DNA of 64,000 nt, taken from contig NW_002060945.1 of assembly GCF_000150275.1 (NCBI RefSeq), forward strand, positions 7,775,219 through 7,839,218, read 5' to 3'. A program made the position numbers and the translations under genes. The notes beneath the pieces were generated by a model. It saw only the letters and a program-made list of their open reading frames with translations. It did not search any database and was not told where the DNA came from. This stretch comes from Trichoplax adhaerens (taxonomy: Eukaryota > Placozoa > Uniplacotomia > Trichoplacea > Trichoplacidae). Within the stretch, counting starts at the first letter, position 1. Every line of letters begins with the position of its first letter. Shown here piece after piece: positions 1-13,429 of the stretch.

Positions 1-1814
1 CTAATATGATTAATTTCGCTTAGATAAAATTATTCTAAATCGGTTTCTCGATAAGTCTGGCTGTTCTTCGCATCGTACTCAAATTTATAGAAAATAGTAA
101 TAGATGATCAGTACCACTTTACCGAAGGTTAGTATTCTCTTAATTGATTATGAGTACAAGTCTGGGTATTTTTAATCTCAACAATATATGAATGATAAAG
201 CAAATGCAGGAGCGATGATGGAGCAATTTCTGTGAAGGTCAATTTTCTATTATTCTTGTAATATGGATAACAAACTTGAATTAATTTGTCTGTATCAGGG
301 ATTAATCAAGCCTCATCTGTTCCCAATATTAAAATTAAAGAAAATGTTGAACAGAAGATAGTATCATATCGTTAACAGTACATTTCGAATTCTGGCGTTC
401 CAATTTAATGATGAGCATGAAATAAAAGTAGTCTAGTCCAAGGTTAATAATTTTTGACCATTTTCTTTCTATAAGCTATAAGAGTAGTAGAAAATAAGTA
501 ATATTCCTCTTACCGTTAATATTTTCCATTCGAGACAGGATGGATTATAATAAATTGAGTTACGTTCTTGAATAATATAATGAGAAGGGAAAGACTGAAT
601 TAAATACTATAGAGATATGGGATAGTATTTCAAGCACCAGCCGATGAAAGAGCTTTATTGATGGATATTTTATAATGCCTCTCTTACCGATCGTCTACCG
701 AGAAAAATTGCAATCTGCCAATGTTTGCACGTTGGATTAATAATGTCTAAGCTCTCTAAGAAATAGCTTATTGTCTTAAAAGCCATATCCTACTAAAATG
801 GAATAATATCATATGATACTCCATCAATAGAACAAGTAATAATAAATTATCTTCAGCAATTAGCCAGAAATAAATTGGCGCCGTCATGCTGATCCTATCA
901 ATGTCTGTAAATTAATCCTTTTTAATAAGTACCGTTGCCTAGCATATTATAATTGCAGTCTTGATGGAAAGAATAGAATTGATTTCATAACGTACGCATA
1001 TTCAATGGTAACAGAGAATCAGAAGTGCGAGACAAGAACTATTCAGAAGACAGGATAATCCCATGTGAATGATGGATAATATTCAGCATAAGGCAATTAG
1101 TACCGCAGACATAGCAGCTGACAATTCAATTTTCAATCCCATTTCATGGAGATTGATTGCCTCTTCTATGCATAATGGATAATTGTCAGTACATTAATTT
1201 AGAAGAAAAGTGGACAATAATGAGAAAGAATCTGTGAGTAGTTTCATCACGAGTTTAATACTGAAAATCTTCGTAATGATGTTTTAATGTCAGCACCTAC
1301 GTCATATTGCTGTTAAAATTATCTTGTAACCAGGTGTTTTAATTCATTCTTATTGGATAATTTAATACTTAGCAGAGTAGATATTGACGCAAGATCAAGC
1401 AGACAATTTCATTATTTTATGATATCTACAGATAAAAACTTGCAAAAGAATCTCAACAATTAAATTATTAAGAATCAGCCCATAGCAAAAGAGTCTATTC
1501 TAGGCTAGAAGTGCGATATTACACGGTACTGTATACATGTACCTAATTCATCGATAGTTGCTATCTATCCAATCTGATCTTGCTTAAGTCAAGTAGAATA
1601 GCTTATTTTCTAGGTGCTTACCCCAGCTAGAGTTTGACGCATAGTTTTGGTTTATAAATCTCTTCTAGAATATAACGGAATTATACTACATGTAGCTATT
1701 AGTTCATCGTATTTAATGATTCTATACTATTCCTATCGATTTTGTCTTGGCTTAACCAAGGGGAATACTTTGTTTTCTACTAACTCGTTATCACTATAAG
1801 GTGCTGTCAAGTAC
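1..1814. other. No secure gene; possible minus-strand exons
   Basis: No long open frame occurs. On the minus strand, short open stretches are bounded by good splice-like signals. One at 746..688 reads TLLIQRANIGRLQFFSVDDR and ends in a GTAAGA donor. Another ends near 514 at a GTAAGAG donor. A possible terminal piece near 95..45 ends YRETDLE before a stop. They might belong to an intron-rich gene extending off the left edge, but I recognise no family and cannot join the pieces in phase. Treat as suggestive only. Confidence 0.2.
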
Positions 1815-2215
1815 AGTACTTTAACGTCCTATACTTTAAATTAACAGTTTTAATCCAATCATATTGTTGCCTATCTTGTCATCGATAACAATCGACAATA
1901 ATATTTTTTAAATATCCATTTACTTCTCGAAAGCCTCCATAAATTTATCGAAAAGTTCAGCTTCTTGACCTGAAAACAATAACTAACTTGGTATCATTAT
2001 AGAGCCTTATCATATACTTTAACGCCCTATATTTTAAATTTACAGTTTCAATTTTAAAGAATATCATAATCATATGACCCAATGTTATCTTGTCGTCATT
2101 GATAATAATTCATCAACAATAACATTTTTATCTATTTATCTATCTATTTCTCGAATCTTCCATAAATTCATCGAATAGTTCAGCGCCTTAACTTGAAAAT
2201 TATAGTTTTAATTTG
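1815..2215. repeat. Tandem duplication, about 197 bp period
   Basis: Two diverged direct copies lie side by side, starting near 1815 and 2013. Shared landmarks in order are TACTTTAACG, CCTATA.TTTAAATT, ACAGTTT.AAT, TATCTTGTC, CAACAATAA, TTTCTCGAA, CCATAAATT.ATCGAA and AGTTCAGC. Copy 2 has a small expansion of TATCTATTTATC type. No coding potential is seen. Confidence 0.75.
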
Positions 2216-3713
2216 AAATATGTTATCCGATACCAAGGGAAAAAATATAAAATTGTATTATATTCCACACAATGAATTCACAAGCATGCATGCAGTTATT
2301 AGATTATGCATATATATTATCAATCGTATGCATATGAAATATACAGTACTTGGAGCGAAGCGGTAGTGATAATGTTAAAGTAAACAGTACAGTCCAATTG
2401 CAGTACACGAGGTATCGCGAGTGAGGGTTTGTCTAGTAACTATACAGTACTTATTCGAATATAATATAGTACGTAGTGCAAAATAATCCTATTATTTTTC
2501 TATCATGTCTTGTTAAAAGGCCTCGATAGAGGATGTTAATACTGTATAGAAATACATAACTTGACTAAAGTTATATAGAGAAATACGCAAACAGTGATTG
2601 AAATTGTTATCGCAGTATACTAACAGACCATTGCAGTACATGTCAATTGAAACTTGGAAGTTACGTCATAACCAAACGTTATGCGTATACTGCTCAAATC
2701 CGTTAATTTCATGATCCAAAAATAGAGAATCGCTCATGTATAAAACATCAATTATGTCTCATTACCGTTTGTCTACCGATAATATTTTAGACTTGGTTGG
2801 TTGACAACATAATTAACGTTTATTATTCATTAACTAGTAGAATATTACGCCAGTTTATTCTCGTTGTGTTTTGGAAGTTTCTAGACTCGATACTATCTTT
2901 TTGTACAGACTCATACTTTTTTATTTCTGTCTTCAATTTGAAGTAACATAACAGGAAAATTGCTTAGTTGCACCTGTACAATTCCATTGCCGTGTTTAAT
3001 AAATACGCGTATATGTACAAGCGGTAATAAATAGATTTCGTCAGTAACTGTAAATTTTATAGCAATATTGCTACCAAAAAAAGTTAATATACAACTAGTG
3101 TGTTTCCATGGCTTAATTAAGACTTTCATAAAAAACATTTTATAACTACAGTGTCATTTTTACTATGTAACCATAGTTATACTTGTCCTATTTTAAATCA
3201 TGAAATCGTTTACGTAAGTTTCAGATAGCTTTATCGACAAGAGACATCTCGAAACAGCTTTACGCAACTCTGGTTGATATAATCTTACCGAAGCAATATT
3301 CGTTTGTTAATCTTAATATATATTTGGGCAAAACGAGAAACAAATTTCATTTAGATCTGAAAACGAGAGAAGTTCATCTCAATATCTTATAAACTTTTTT
3401 AGCTATGTGTGACAAATCAAGGATGTGCAATGCATTTTACAGTTTGTATCTACTAACATTATAATAATTCTAAAAAGACTAACGATATTCGGTCTATAGA
3501 TGTGAACAGATAACTAGCAAAGTATTGTGCTCGTAGATACCATTAAATCCAATCTGACTTATAAGCTACTCTATGATAGTAATTAATGAAAATTATTATA
3601 AAATATATTTTCTTGTTGCTGCAAATTATTCGTTGAGAAATTAAATGTACGCATTTCTAGTAACACATTTACGTTTTCAGGACTATGAAAGGCACAAAAA
3701 AGTCTTAAATTTT
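2216..3713. other. Intergenic, downstream of integrin beta 1
   Basis: AT-rich sequence downstream of the minus-strand integrin gene, probably holding its 3' untranslated region. A 75-codon minus-strand frame at 3138..2911 resembles no family and lies beyond the integrin stop, so I regard it as chance. Short GTACAGT-type words occur near 2345-2460 but do not form an array. Confidence 0.4.
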
Positions 3714-6700
3714 TTATGTATTTCTGTCAAAGTTTTTGTGATACATAGGATTCTTGTAAGAAGTTGTGGCTCGAATATATACTGGATTTTCCTATCAGGA
3801 TAGAAATGATTATTTTTCGCTTTAGTTTGTTAGACCAAATGTTGACAATGAATAATAACATCATGTAAGAACTGAAAAGTATGACAGAAAGGATATATTT
3901 AAGGAAAGAAACAAGAATATCTACGCTATAGTAAAATTCTAAACTTACCTGAATGCTGGCATTGACCCATATTTTCTTAGTAAATTTTTGATAGTCAATC
4001 TTATCCTAACATAACACAAGAAGAGTAGATCATCTTTATCAGCGTGTGTAAGAGAAATCATTCAATTTGGAATGTCTTATTACCTTTATAGTTACAGCTA
4101 TTTTCCAAGCGATTAAACAAAGTAGGCCGAACCCGACAATATTTACCATTATACTGACGATAAGGACCGACTGGCTGATAAATACAGGACAACCTAGTAA
4201 TAAAATGTATAATAACAAATTTAAATTATCCTTTAGTGATAATTTTACTCTTAAATAAAGTACCGCATACTGGGCAACTTACTAACGCTTGTGAGTAAAT
4301 TTCTATTTGTTTCGCCTTCGATAATAAACTTAAAGTAACAGGAACTATTGATGTCTTGCACATAGCAATACCATTCATCTAGCAATTAAAGAAGCATATT
4401 GAAATTAATATCTTTGATCGAATAGACCATAATCGGAGGCAAAAATTGCCTAAATAATTTCAAGAAGAATCTTTGACATAAATCAGAGCAACATAAATTT
4501 CTTCTATACAGTACTAGTTATTGCGGTTAGTTGGATAGGGAATATTCTTCTATAAGATTGTAGTAACAGTAATGTAAGCAATACTTTCAGTACGACACTC
4601 ACCTCTGGTATCTAACTCAGTCACATTAGTAATAGTAATATTGTTGCAGTAATCACTGCATACTGGTTGTTTGTGTAACCAACATGATAGACATTGCCCA
4701 TGTACATCACATGCTGTCGGACAGAACTACGTAATATAATTTGGTATGATATTAATACAAGCTGTTAAATCGAAATTTTTGAATAATTCAAATTCAGATA
4801 AGTTTTATGGCAAATACCAGGCATGATTGGCATGTTTTTCCGTTATATCCACTTTTTGGATGACAATCACAAGTACCACAGTTGCAATTACCTTTGCCAT
4901 TACATATTTTCTATAAAATACATTGTCAGCGAAATAAGAATACAAGACAATAGTAAATTTTAATGTTGCAATGTAATGGTGTATATTTCTACATTTGATT
5001 TTACCCTACTCTTTGGATCTATACACTGAGCAATGGATAAGGTGCAACCACAGTCAATACCAGTCCAGCCATGGTTACATTTACATGTTCCACAGTCGCA
5101 TCTTCCATGGCCTACAAAACAAAATATTTATGTTCGCAGACACGAAGTGATTGTTATTTGCACAATATCATTTACGCCAGCAATATGCACCATTGAATTA
5201 CTTTTAACTAATCTAGTAATTATCTGCTAAGCAGCGTGGAGCTAATTTGCTAAGTTCTTTTAGTTTGAAAGTTTTGATTGGCAGATGACAAAGAATCAAA
5301 GTTTGCATACAAAAGGTGGACTCAAGTTGAAGTAGAAGTATTTTATTACTACATAATATTCTAAGTTACTTAAAACAATGCAGTACTACTACATCATGCA
5401 TTCGAATAGAACACAAAATTTTTAGTCGATCTGTCCGAAGCACAGTCATGCTATATAAATCATAAGTTAAATACGATGAAATTTTTCATGAGAAGTTACC
5501 GGAGCATAAATTGCCGTTTCTATCAGCAGGACACGTAAAGTTATCGCATTGACAGTACTTCCCATATATCAAGCCTCGGTCATCCTATAGTTTTATTCAA
5601 GTAACAATAAGTTCGCTGGTAAGCATTACTTACATTACGTAATCTAGGGCTTTCAATGACGCTTTTGTACAGTACAAGTCGTCCTATATTAGCACGAGAT
5701 AGAATTTAAGCTCTACCAGTACCTGGTTACATTGACATTGTTGACAAACACAGTGGCCTCTATAATTACAAGTACTATTATCTGTGCTAATAATATCGAA
5801 AATATAATATCACTACATAAATAATCATGTAGTCTTTTAAATTTGTTAGTACGTGCTCACGATTTTATGATTAACAATATGCTATAAAATTCGATAACTA
5901 TTAGCTATCGCCAATAAGAAAGTTAAATGCAACTTACACATCGCAATCGCGGACAGTATTAGATAAACTTGCATCGCATTCACAGAAATCTCCGGATCTA
6001 GCATGACGACGAAATAGATGATCTCATTACTTGAAGCTATAGCATAACGAATAAGCCTACACCGACCTTCCACGGTTACAATTGCATTGACCACAACGTA
6101 GTGTACCATTATATGAGCATTTTTCGCTGACAGTTGTCTATGAGATCGAATAATTGAAGATTTAATTGTAATAATTGAAAAGATAATAGTTACATGATAT
6201 AAAATCGTGTAATCCTCTTACATTTTGTAATAATTGAAAGATAATAGTTACATAATATAAAACCGTGTAATCCTCTTACATTTCTAGTACAACCACACCG
6301 ACATAGATGTTCTATTTCCACAACTAAGTCTCCAACACCAACAACATGGACATTTATTCTAAATTCAACAATTAACATACTATTAGCAGTGGTTTTACAT
6401 TTCAATTATTATTGTTACATTAGATCAAATGAGCTGAAATAGATCTCAAGGTTCCATAAGCGAAGATTCAGAAAAAGTAGGATCACATTATTTTAGTATC
6501 TTAACTGGTATTATGCCAGACTTACTCATACGAAATATTTTCTGTCTTAGGACACTTTATTGCCTCAATGGTTACGTTGAATGTGGTCTTAAGCGATTAA
6601 AAGTTTTAGTTGTTGTATATTATTTAATTTTATAAATTGAAAAGATCTGTAATTGCTTACAATCATGTTTTCTGTTAAGTTCAGACAAGTATTAATCGGC

Positions 6701-9700
6701 TTAAATTGGCCATCCCTACGTGATTGAAACATTCCATTTAATCGAAAATTGAAGTTCTTTCCATAAGCTTCGTACTGAAATTAGTAACTTATCGGCAATT
6801 ATAGCAATATACAGCTATAAAATCTAAGAATAACGTAAAGGTATTTATATCTCACTTGGTACAATTTGAAAAGTATTCAAATTTCAGTAAATCTGTTGGG
6901 TCGTTGTATAACTCTATTGTAGTAGACACGGCCTGTAAGATAATTATAAATTAATGAGAATATAGTCATATCAGAGAACAAAATTAGCTAGTTTTTATAA
7001 TGATTCAGATGCGAGAGTTAATTATTTTCGTAGTCTTGTCTTTCCAAATTTCTTTCCTTACATCATAACTTGAGTTAATTAAACCAAGAATATTACTCGA
7101 TTCAGCTTCTAAATGTCCCAACCATCCCATTACTCCTTGTAAATTATCTAATAGTTCCTGTATTTCCCAAAGCCAAGATATAATTTAGAATGTCTATAGT
7201 ACATATATTCACATACTATGTAAAGTATATCATAAGTCGTGGTAATGGTTTAGTTATGCCAAAGATTGCCTTTGAAATATATGTAAACTGTCAAGCTCTT
7301 AACTGAGTTTCAGACAAGAACTGTAACTTAAAAGGGATATTGATCTTTTTCGAAATTTAATCGTATGATAATACCTAATTAAGCTAAAAATCTATAATTA
7401 TATCACTTAATATCAAACGCTACTATCGATCTACTTAAAAGTTATAGTAGTTAATAGTAAAATACCAGTATACTCCAATTATATGAACACTGACCGTAGT
7501 CTTAACGTTGTATATTAAAACATCTTGATTTAGCTATACAAGCCGCAATGTAACATTTTACATTGAATAATTTAAATTTTGTTAAGGTGACTTACAGCAA
7601 ATGCACCGTACGATTGATATCGGTTTCTAATTAGAAATACAGGTATAATTCGGTTCTCTCTTAATTTCTCTTTTAACTGACCAATGGAAGGATAATCCTG
7701 TAACGTATATAAATATACAGAATATAAAATCTAATAATTTACAACATGCAACGGGCAATGGCTTCATCAAATCTTCATATTCTCAATATATCTCAATATG
7801 TGCTAAAATTTACCATTACTGTTTCTGTTTCATGTTCTCCATGTTCGCTTAGATGACATTTAGCGTCATTTGGAATAACTAATCCTGCTAACTAGATTAT
7901 AATTTAAACGACATATGTCATGAAACCATTCAAAAAAGTCGGTAATATTAATTAACAATACTAAATACCGTATATAACAGTACGAACTGTATAACTTTCT
8001 CTCATATTACAAGTTAATTAGTGTACGTAACAGTTATTAGGTGCTTCATTAAAAATTTATAGAGTACATGTTACAAGAAATGATCACCTTGCCATCGCCA
8101 GCATAATGGAAATCAGCATCTGATGCATAAACAACGATATGTCGGGCATATGGTCGCCAATTTATTATCTGATACAGTATTATATACGTAAATATATAAT
8201 CTTTAAGCCCGTTGCGAAAATTGGATTGTCGAATAAGATATAACAATCTATGAGTATTTCGGAGTTACGATTATTTTGTACTTCATTACAAACGGAAAGT
8301 TGCAAAAGGGCGTCTAGGCCTGATTCAGGAGCATCCAGATTACTGGATACCATTTGAGCGTTGACAACCTCCTGTTATATTACAAGGGAATGCGAATATA
8401 AAAGGCAATATACGTATACATGTATCTATATTTATTGATAATTGAGATAGAAATAAACGCTAAATGTAAGCAATTTACTACCTGAAAACTAGTCATGTTA
8501 TTGGTAAGCGATAAATTGTTCCTGAATGAATAAGGTCGAATACATTGGAGAGGTTCCTTTTCACCGTCATTGCAAGGATTAACCAATCTAATAATACGTA
8601 CAACATAATAGCCGATCATGAAGACATAAACTTGCATATGCATTGCATAAAATTTACGCAAATATCGAATTGTCGCTGCAGTAACAATCGGTCATTTAAT
8701 TTTTCTGGTCTTATTAAAAGCATAAAAAGTCATGTAGAGTGCCTCATTTCTTATCTAGTCCTGGCTACAAGAATGCTAATTTAATACAAAAAACTGTAAA
8801 ATAGTGTAGTGTGCAACACCAAATCTTTGTTACATATTTAGTGTTTGTGAATTTGAGGGGATAATAACCGCAATGGCGCAACTATTAATTGTAGATTTTA
8901 CTATCTTAAGGATATTTTTAACTGAAAAAATATTTCAAGCAGAGTAAAGGATATATGTACGACTGGGGAGTACTCATTCATAATGGTGTAACTTTATTAT
9001 TGATTACTTACTTCTCTTTAGCTTGTAACCGAAACGGCGAAACAAATTTATCAACAAATGTTCCAAATCCCCACCTTGTATCCCTGGATAATTTTTTCAT
9101 TTCGAGAGCTTTACCCACACAGATATCAAGAACCAGAAGTATTTTAAAAGAAAGATCATTTAAAATCCATGTAAGAATATATTAAGTTGTACGTCAGGTA
9201 AAGGTTTAGACACTTTCATCCATGCAACAGAGGCTGTTCAATGATAGAAGCGAAAGCGAACCCTTTTAATAATCTAAACCAATACCTAAGGTAATGGCTC
9301 GCTTTTTCAGCATATCTAGATCACCATACATTGATCGCGATATATCGTATAGAAAGTACATATCGACAGGGCTCCGTTGGGTAGACACAATATTGAAGCT
9401 GATTTGTACTGGTTGGCCTGTAAATTAACAAAAATAGTAAGATGATGAGGTTAAAAGAGTTCAGTACCCTACTAAAAGGCTTCTAAAACAATATGTAGAA
9501 AGAGTATAACAGTTCCATTGAAGTACTGCATGCTATTGCCAATGAATTAGAACTTGTACACTTGATCTGCTGCATACAATGCAAGTGAGGCTAAGCAGCT
9601 GTTGCTAATAGTATCTAAATTCAAACATTACTGTTATTTATTTCAATGTGGGATTTATGCCAAAGCATCGTATACGTTACTTTGGGTAATTGTAGATCAA

Positions 9701-10944
9701 AGCCTTCTCAACGTGTCCAACTTGATATTATTAATTATAATTAACAGCTAATAAGCGAATTTATTTCACTGGTATTATCGGATGCAGTTAACTTACCTGT
9801 TCGAAGCTTAACATTAAACCGGGGTAGTTGTAATACTGAATCCGTAAAATTATTCAGTAAGATCTGCAATACGCGTATGCATGATATTAAAATAAGACAT
9901 TAACACCATATTTACCAGATTATTTTGCAATCGATCAATCTTCCTCTTCTTTTCGTATTAGAATATAAAAATGGTGACTTACAGAATCAAGATCATCGTC
10001 AACGTCAGTTCTATTTACTAAGGAAGACTGAGGATTGACAATATCTTCACAGCCTTGAACTTCATGATTATCTGCAGCATCGCAACGATAGAGATTTTCT
10101 CCTTCATATTTCTGTGATAATGATGAGATCAAACAGGTTAATGATTCGATTCTTGTAGATATTTTTATACAACGAAATTATGTCGAGAAGTAGCCTCTGT
10201 AATAGACTGCTACTGCAGTAGGATTGATAGCTTCGATATTTGAAAATTTATTTCTAAAATAGCAGTAGAAGCCAATAATTACTTTAGGTATGTTGTGTTG
10301 AATGAAGTTTTTTCAAGAAACATGCAAATTAGTATTTTAAATGCGCCTTTTGCTAACATGAGGTAGTCTATAGAATTCGAATGTTGATGAAAATGCATCA
10401 AATTGAACGTTCTGGCAAAATATCTTTAGTGAATTGGCTTTTTTAAATATCTGTATTATTCTGATACTTTGGCTTCTACTTCAGATACGCCCATAAATCA
10501 TTTATAACACAGGAACATGCTGCAACACTCTTATGTTCATAGTCAACAATATTCCTTCAAAACTTACTACCATGCTTGAACATTGATACAGCACTAAATA
10601 AAGTACGACAATGGGGTTTACTACTGCATCATTACGTCGGCAAATGTTGAGTAAAATCGTATTTTGATGAACTCAAGGGAAGATTTGAAAAAGCTATAAA
10701 GTTAAAATAATTATGGCTTAATAATCCATTTTACGTGTACTTTCTGTCTTGAATAGTAGAAAAATCTTTCCTTTTGGGATCTTTGGAAATTACTTACAAA
10801 GTCGGCGCACCATGCACATTCCGGATTAGCAATACATACTTCACATGCCTTTAACGGCTGGCAAGGATTAGGAGGATCAATAACGGCTACTACGAGTAGA
10901 TATGCCAATATTAAAAAGACTCGAACGTTTATAGCAATCATCAT
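3714..10944 (-). CDS. ITGB: Integrin beta subunit 1 (26 exons)
   Basis: Single-pass receptor chain that pairs with an integrin alpha chain for adhesion. Exons (minus, 5' to 3'): 10944-10798, 10111-9983, 9863-9797, 9417-9286, 9108-9012, 8587-8482, 8371-8282, 8168-8088, 7891-7814, 7697-7596, 7157-7062, 6932-6856, 6715-6661, 6587-6526, 6379-6280, 6137-6067, 5997-5938, 5786-5723, 5584-5500, 5111-5005, 4910-4818, 4726-4603, 4378-4283, 4193-4084, 3999-3949, 3791-3714. Phases close throughout and give about 785 residues, normal for the family. In order: signal peptide (start at MMIAINVRVF), PSI domain (PECAWCADF), beta-I domain with MIDAS motif DISRS and the N-L-D-A-P-E site, DYPSIGQL, cysteine-rich EGF repeats, transmembrane segment (IVGFGLLCLIAWK) and a tail with NPVY and NPMY. 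Oddity: the metal site next to the MIDAS reads SMYGDL, where SM-x-DDL is usual. The exact starts of some exons are my choice. Confidence 0.93.
6168..6284 (-). repeat. 58-bp tandem duplication carrying a splice donor
   Basis: Two adjacent near-identical copies (6168-6226 and 6227-6284) span the 3' edge of integrin exon 15 and the following intron. Each carries AATAATTGAAA, GATAATAGTTACAT and GTGTAATCCTCTTACATTT. On the minus strand each therefore offers the same AAATGTAAGAGG donor. The upstream donor (intron starting at 6279) keeps the reading phase into exon 16. Confidence 0.85.
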
Positions 10945-13429
10945 CACAAATCGATCAAGACGACAGTCAGAAGTAACAAGGATACCGCAATTATTCATTC
11001 TAAAAAGCAAATCCATGATAGAGAGAAACAGTCTAATTCCCTTACCTACAGCTGAAATTCTGATAGTCAGTAGGCAAAGCAAATAAATTGATTTCATTTG
11101 AAATCAGCGAATGGCTTGAGAAGTTACTTGTTTTTAATATCAATAAAATTGAGAAGGAACGTCGCCCACATAAGACCAAAGGAAAAAAATCAACAAATAT
11201 ACCCGTACTGCATCGGCTAATATCGTACGTCGTAGGAGGTGAACGTTATTAAAATTGAATTTCGTTCAAGCTTTCTTTGCTACCAAAGATTGTGAATGGT
11301 TTAAGTTTAGTCGTTGTCTAAATCAATTCCTACAATCAATGTTGTATTGTAGTCTACTTTTGAACATTTATGATCGACCTTGTCTAAGAATAAATCTTGT
11401 TTTCATTTAAATGGATTATGATAGCCCTGTTTGAAATCAACCAATGGAATCACTTCATACCGTATGTGGTCGTATAGCTATCCAAGTCATGAATTGAATT
11501 GGGCTAATTATGATTAGATAAGGGAAAAAATGTCCTTTAACGTCATTTTAAACTTTAAATAGATACGATTCATGCCAATCGTAGAATTATTTCTTTTTTT
11601 ACTGTTAGTACATTAGATATTTCTTTGCAGTGAATACCTAGAAGTCATGCAGATTCAAGACGGTATTTACGGCAATTGTTTCTTTCCTTGTAAAGTGGGA
11701 GAAAAATCAGTTGGTGCAGGACACTGTTGAAATAATTCGTTTATTTATTTAATTAATGTACTTTACTGGATCATTTCGAAACCAACGTTCATTCTTAATT
11801 AACATTAACATTATTTTTGCCCTACCATTTACTCGTATAACTTATCTGCTTTCACACCACGCCCATGATTAGCAGCGTAAATATATTTTGTTGGATTATC
11901 GAATAGCTTTATCGCAATTTTCTTTCTTTCTGACAATTAGAACATAGCCGTTATCTCACGAGCAAAATTTAAAAAAATAAATAAACCAATTCTAAGTAAA
12001 TTATTTATTGAACCGTTCAAACTAAAATTAATTAAATTATTGACTCCTTAACGTTTAGGGTGTCATAGAAAGCCACAAATTATCCAGAGACTTTTAATAA
12101 GAGAAATCCTCGCTCTTACAAGTCCCCGATATTATTTCCCTTTTCTACTTTATCAGGTGTAGGATATTGAATGGGATCACGATAGTTTGAATTCATAGGC
12201 ATGAAGGTCTTTTACACTTATAAATCATTCAAACTGTTATTTTTTACTCGATGTTCTACGAAATGCTTGTGTAGCTGCAGTGAAATGGATTTGTTACCGT
12301 ATCAGTTCACATCATGTTGCTTCTCTTCAGTCTGTAGTCTACAGTAGTAGTAGTAATTCAATGACAAAATAAAGTTCACCGGAATCATTCATTGCAATAT
12401 GATTGGACTCGTTGCGGTAGTCTTCAATCAATCGTATCATTGATCAATGTTGTTATTAAGGCATTTAAGGAGTTGATATAGTAAACACTTTTTAGCGTCT
12501 ACTGTAGTGGAATGGTTAGGATTACTGTAATCACTTGATGGTTAGCTCGAATGAAATTAGTTTTATCATTCTAACCAGTGGCGTTACTATTTGTTTCCAT
12601 TTGACTAATGAAATCGATTGATTCCTTTTTGCATTTTAACTGCGTGCGACTTTAAACTACCTAACAATAGTTTAAAAGTTGTTTGTTGGTGATAATATCT
12701 AAGTTGACAAATGGATCTACTCATGGTCTAGGCTGGTATTATTAATTATTATTATTAACTTAAATACAGTATTGAGTCAATAGAGGTACTGTCGTTACAA
12801 TTAGCTAGATTTCCCTTCAGTAGAACTCAGCTTAAAAAGAAAGAATTGTTTATCAAAACGGAAGGCTACTTAACTCAAATCTTTCTTTAACTAATTATAT
12901 ATCAATTATTGAAGTATTTTATCATTTGTACACCACGTACATGGCTCCGAATGATATGTTGCCTTGCAGGTTGATGACTAAATTAATTCAAAATATGAAG
13001 TAATAAAATTAGTATCGATCATTTTCCAAGCAGCCAAATAACTAAAGTGTACAGTGCAGTCAATTTTGCACCGAAAGAAAATCGCAATCTTATATACTCG
13101 TATGGTTAGTCCCTCCCTAAACTAGCTCAGAAAAACTGATAATACCAGGAATTTACTACTATTGGAATATGAATTCCATGTAGGAAATTTCTGAATTAAA
13201 TGGGGAATTAGCAGTTTATTTTCGCATCGACAAACCATTGCGGATGTTTAAAAAATCCACCTCTGCGTCATAATCAGGTCCGTAGATTCACCTCTATGAT
13301 CATGAGTGGCGCAGTGAAGACGTGGAACCCGGTGGAGGTCTTCAGACCATTCGTAGTATCCTGCATTTTCTCTAGACTGCAATTACTAGTAGCTATTGAA
13401 ATGGAATTGTAGCATTAGCAAAGCTTATT
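10945..13429. other. Intergenic, upstream of integrin beta 1
   Basis: This should contain the promoter and 5' untranslated region of the minus-strand integrin gene. Minus-strand codons upstream of the chosen ATG stay open to 11097 but look non-coding, and the signal peptide starts at 10944. I find no other exon, and no palindrome array such as those seen upstream of other genes in the window. Confidence 0.4.

Noticed and set aside
6661-6780. Apparent frameshift in integrin beta 1 between exons 12 and 13
   Set aside because: Using the first AG (at 6775) breaks the frame, but the AG just before 6715 gives a 55-base exon in phase. The same exon is 55 bases in integrin beta 2, so there is no lesion.
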